Of a stretch of 8,651 bases of DNA, positions 6,483 to 8,651 are shown in pieces. Below the pieces are notes generated by a model that saw only the letters and a program-made list of their open reading frames with translations, made no database searches and had not been told where the DNA came from. Source of the DNA: DASPTB01 sp035623615 (lineage in GTDB: Bacteria > Actinomycetota > UBA4738). The DNA lies in contig DASPTB010000307.1 in the NCBI GenBank assembly GCA_035623615.1, positions 1-8,651 on the forward strand, written 5' to 3'. Positions within the stretch are counted from its first letter, which is position 1. Each line of letters begins with the position of its first letter. The position numbers and the translations under genes are program-made.

Positions 6483-7277
6483 GTGAGCGCGACGAGCGAC
6501 GAGCGGCCTTCCAGCGACGAGGTCCGGGCGCCCTGGGACGCCATGGCGGCGTACTGGGACGAGCACATGGAAGCCGGCAAGACCTGGCAGCAGGGGCTGG
6601 TCGAGCCGGCGGTCGAGAAGGTCCTCGACCTTCGGGCGGGCGAGCGCGTGCTCGAGATCGCGTGCGGCAACGGTCAGTTCGCGCGCGTCATGGCGGCCGC
6701 GGGCGCCTCGGTGCTCGCGACCGACTTCAGCGAGCCGATGCTGGAACGTGCCCGCGCCCACGGCGGCGACGTCGAGTACCGGCGGGCGGACGCCACCGAC
6801 GAGGCCGCGCTCGTCTCGCTCGGCGACGCGGGCTCGTTCGACGCCGTCGTCTGCAACATGGCGATCATGGACATCCCCGAGATCGAACCGATGGCCCGGG
6901 CCGTGGCCGCGCTGCTCGCCCCGCGCGGCCGGTTCGTCTTCTCGACCCTGCACCCGTCGTTCAACAGCGCGCCGGGGACCACGCGCGTCCTGGAACAGAG
7001 CGACGACGACACGGGCGTCGTGCGCACGTATCTCCTCAAGGTCGCCCGCTACAGCACGCCGGCCACGGGCAAGGGGGTCGCGCTCGAGGGGCAGCCGCGG
7101 ATCCAGTGGTACTTCCACCGGTCGCTCAGCGATCTGCTCCGGCCGTTCCTGCAGAGCGGGTTCGTCTTCGACGCGGTCGAAGAGCCCGTGCTGCCGCCGG
7201 AGATGGTGAAGCCGGGGGCGCCCGAAGCGGTGTTCCTCGACATCCCGCCGATCCTGGTCGCGCGGCTGCGTCGCTGA
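6483..7277 (+). CDS. Class I SAM-dependent methyltransferase
   Basis: This gene encodes 264 residues from GTG 6483, with AGGAG at 6471-6475 inside the end of ileS and only 4 bases between the ileS stop and this start. The Rossmann-like core is clear: motif I 'VLEIACGNG' at 56-64, the acidic end of the second strand at D81 ('VLATDFSEPML', typical of Methyltransf_11/25), 'YRRADATD' before the third strand, and 'FDAVVCNMAIMDI' as motif IV followed by 'LLAPRGRFVFSTLHPSF'. The C-terminal third ('WYFHRSLSDLLRPFLQSGF') is common in this group and may shape the substrate site. There is no membrane segment. The substrate is unknown; small-molecule methylation is the usual role of such sequences but cannot be read here. 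Spacing implies co-transcription with ileS and so indirect control by the isoleucine T-box. Confidence 0.9.
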   Translation: MSATSDERPSSDEVRAPWDAMAAYWDEHMEAGKTWQQGLVEPAVEKVLDLRAGERVLEIACGNGQFARVMAAAGASVLATDFSEPMLERARAHGGDVEYRRADATDEAALVSLGDAGSFDAVVCNMAIMDIPEIEPMARAVAALLAPRGRFVFSTLHPSFNSAPGTTRVLEQSDDDTGVVRTYLLKVARYSTPATGKGVALEGQPRIQWYFHRSLSDLLRPFLQSGFVFDAVEEPVLPPEMVKPGAPEAVFLDIPPILVARLRR

Positions 7278-7294
7278 CCTGCGGTCATTCCCCC

Positions 7295-7327
7295 GAATCG
7301 CCCCCGGCGTAGGCTTACGCGCGATTC
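7295..7327 (+). other. Imperfect inverted repeat in the gap after the methyltransferase gene
   Basis: GAATCG (7295-7300) pairs with CGATTC (7322-7327), and inside it GCGTA (7307-7311) pairs with TACGC (7316-7320) around a GGCT loop. It begins 17 bases after the methyltransferase stop. No T tract follows, so a classical intrinsic terminator is not shown. It could be a terminator of the ileS transcript, an operator for the next gene, or an RNA structure. TAGGCT at 7310-7315, within the inner stem, could act as a weak -10 box for the downstream gene. Confidence 0.4.
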
Positions 7328-7392
7328 GCGGACGGCCGGTCATGCCTGGAGGCAGGCCGAAGGCGGTCCCAGTGGGTTCACCCGAGTTGAGA

Positions 7393-7398
7393 AGGGAG
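7393..7398 (+). promoter_or_regulatory. Ribosome binding site that sets the DmdA-like start
   Basis: AGGGAG lies 6 bases before the GTG at 7405. The in-frame ATG codons at 7342 and 7429 have no comparable site, so the GTG is preferred. Confidence 0.65.
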
Positions 7399-7404
7399 TC
7401 TGCC

Positions 7405-8568
7405 GTGGGCGACGTTCGTCCGTTCGACATGGGACTGGTCCAGCGGGGCGCGCGGAACCGGCGGACGCCCTGGTACGAGGCCACGCAGAAGTACGGCCCG
7501 AAGGGCTTCACCGTCTACAACCACATGTATTTCCCCATCAATTTCGACACGTTCGAGAACGAGTTCGACGCGCTGTTGAACGACGTGACCGTGTGGGACG
7601 TCGCAGTCGAGCGGTGCCTCGAGATCGGCGGACCCGACGGGTTCACGTTCGCGCAGCTGCTCACGCCGCGCGACCTCTCCAAGTGCGCGGTGGGCCAGGG
7701 CAAGTACGTGCTGATCTGCGACTCCGACGGCGGGATCGTCAACGACCCGGTGCTCACGCGGATGGACGAGAACACCTTCTGGTTCGCGCTCGCGTCGTCG
7801 GACGCGCTGCTGTTCGCGCGCGGCCTGCGCAACGCCTACCCGAACCTGAACGTCACGATCAAGGAGGCCGACGTCGCGCCGCTGCAGGTGCAGGGGCCGA
7901 AGTCGAAGGACCTGATGGCCAAGCTGATCGGGCCCGAGATCCTGGACCTGAAGTACTACTTCTGGACCGAGGCGAAGATCGCCGGCGCGCCGGTCGTGAT
8001 CACGCGGACGGGCTGGACGTCGGAGATCGGCTACGAGGTGTACCTGACGGACTCGACCAAGGGCACCGACGTCTACGAGGCCATCATGGAGGCGGGGGCG
8101 GAGTTCGGCGTGAAGCCGACCGGCCCGTCGGACATTCGCCGCATCGAGGGCGCCATCTTCAACTGGGGCGCCGACATGACGTACGACAACAACCCGATCG
8201 AGATGGGCCTCGACCGCCTCGTCGCGTGGGACCTCCCCGACGACGCGAGCATCTCGCTGAGGGCGCTGCGGGCGATCAAGGAGAAGGGTGTCGCGCAGAG
8301 GATCAACGGGGTGGAGATCGACGGCGACCCGTTCCCCGCGCTCAACAACGTGAAATGGCCGGTGACGGACGGCGGCTCGGCGATCGGGAAGGTCACGTCG
8401 GCCATCCACTCCCCCAGGCTGAAGAAGAACATCGGCTACGCGTGGCTCCCCACGGCGAGGTCGAGCCTGGGCGAGACGGTCACGATCGAGAGCGAATGGG
8501 GAACGCGGACGGGCACGATCGTCGAGATGCCGTTCGTCGACCCCGACAAGACGATCCCGGTCTCCTAG
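7405..8568 (+). CDS. GcvT-fold folate-dependent enzyme resembling DMSP demethylase (DmdA-like)
   Basis: This gene encodes 387 residues. GcvT-fold enzymes transfer a one-carbon unit to tetrahydrofolate. Several blocks resemble DmdA, which demethylates dimethylsulfoniopropionate, more than classical GcvT: 'FTVYNHM' (35-41), 'VWDVAVER' (63-70), 'LTPRDLS' (86-92), then 'GGIVNDPVL', 'PLQVQGPKS', 'TGWTSEIGYEVYL', 'DIRRIEGAIFNWGADMT' and 'NNPIEMGLDRLV'. The last third (from about 285, ending 'IGYAWLP...GTRTGTIVEMPFVDP') is the GcvT C-terminal barrel. The length is close to DmdA (about 370) and GcvT. No gcvH or gcvP is next to it, which argues against the glycine cleavage system. Actual DMSP activity is not shown; related GcvT-fold demethylases act on other methylated substrates, so the substrate stays open. 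The GTG start is supported by AGGGAG 6 bases upstream. The gene is probably a separate unit from ileS, 127 bases after the methyltransferase stop. Confidence 0.8.
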   Translation: MGDVRPFDMGLVQRGARNRRTPWYEATQKYGPKGFTVYNHMYFPINFDTFENEFDALLNDVTVWDVAVERCLEIGGPDGFTFAQLLTPRDLSKCAVGQGKYVLICDSDGGIVNDPVLTRMDENTFWFALASSDALLFARGLRNAYPNLNVTIKEADVAPLQVQGPKSKDLMAKLIGPEILDLKYYFWTEAKIAGAPVVITRTGWTSEIGYEVYLTDSTKGTDVYEAIMEAGAEFGVKPTGPSDIRRIEGAIFNWGADMTYDNNPIEMGLDRLVAWDLPDDASISLRALRAIKEKGVAQRINGVEIDGDPFPALNNVKWPVTDGGSAIGKVTSAIHSPRLKKNIGYAWLPTARSSLGETVTIESEWGTRTGTIVEMPFVDPDKTIPVS

Positions 8569-8619
8569 CCGGACGGCGCGAGCCCCTCGCCGAGCGCGTG
8601 TACGCTCGACGTTCTCACG

Positions 8620-8625
8620 AGGAGG
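8620..8625 (+). promoter_or_regulatory. Ribosome binding site of the last, partial gene
   Basis: AGGAGG lies 9 bases before the ATG at 8635. Another ATG at 8628 is only 2 bases away and is therefore an unlikely start. Confidence 0.6.
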
Positions 8626-8634
8626 GGATGCGCA

Positions 8635-8651
8635 ATGGCCAGCAGGTTCAC
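8635..8651 (+). CDS. Start of a further gene, cut by the window edge
   Basis: Only five full codons are visible, reading MASRF. The case rests on the strong AGGAGG at the right distance and on the same-strand position 66 bases after the DmdA-like stop. In that gap, TACGCT at 8601-8606 could be a weak -10 box, and GAGCG/CGCTC (8592-8596 and 8603-8607) forms a small hairpin; neither is firm. Function cannot be assigned. Confidence 0.5.

Noticed and set aside
7340..7404. Glycine riboswitch, suggested by GCCGAAGGC before a GcvT-like gene
   Set aside because: The characteristic conserved segments of the glycine aptamer and its closing stem are not present; only a short GAA-loop hairpin matches.

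Overview
This is a high-GC bacterial window with compact gene spacing, AGGAG-type ribosome binding sites, several GTG starts, a T-box riboswitch ahead of ileS, and a long (1060-residue) type-2-like IleS. Together these suggest a deep or uncultured lineage of Actinomycetota; other high-GC T-box users such as Chloroflexota are not excluded. The assignment is inference, because there is no rRNA or other marker here.

Layout. Bases 1-679 (+ strand) hold the end of a gene that resembles the C-terminal tail of a PD-(D/E)XK/RecB-like nuclease, then a small ABM-fold protein whose ribosome binding site overlaps the upstream stop codon. Bases 730-2877 (- strand) hold a tight housekeeping cluster, read in the order DUF167/YggU protein, DksA/TraR-type zinc-finger protein, lspA (signal peptidase II), RluD-type pseudouridine synthase; lspA and the synthase overlap by 4 bases. 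Bases 2878-3295 are a divergent intergenic region that is almost entirely regulatory: a -10 element and a full isoleucine T-box leader with AGTA motif, apical loop, ATC specifier, T-box sequence and an intrinsic terminator. Bases 3296-7277 (+ strand) hold ileS followed 4 bases later by a SAM-dependent methyltransferase gene, probably one transcript under T-box control. Bases 7278-7404 are a hairpin-rich gap. Bases 7405-8568 encode a GcvT-fold protein that most resembles the DMSP demethylase DmdA. The first codons of a further + strand gene are at 8635-8651.

How the parts fit. The T-box reads uncharged tRNA-Ile and lets transcription pass into ileS and the methyltransferase when isoleucyl-tRNA is low. 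The opposite-strand cluster contains genes (DUF167, DksA-like, lspA, rluD) that commonly sit beside ileS in Gram-positive genomes, so the neighbourhood is conserved, but here ileS is transcribed divergently from the rest. I see no mobile element, CRISPR array, tRNA or rRNA gene. Most of the window is conventional housekeeping sequence. The points most worth a second look are the T-box architecture, the methyltransferase placed under it, the DmdA-like enzyme, and a zinc finger in the DksA-like protein that lacks its fourth cysteine.
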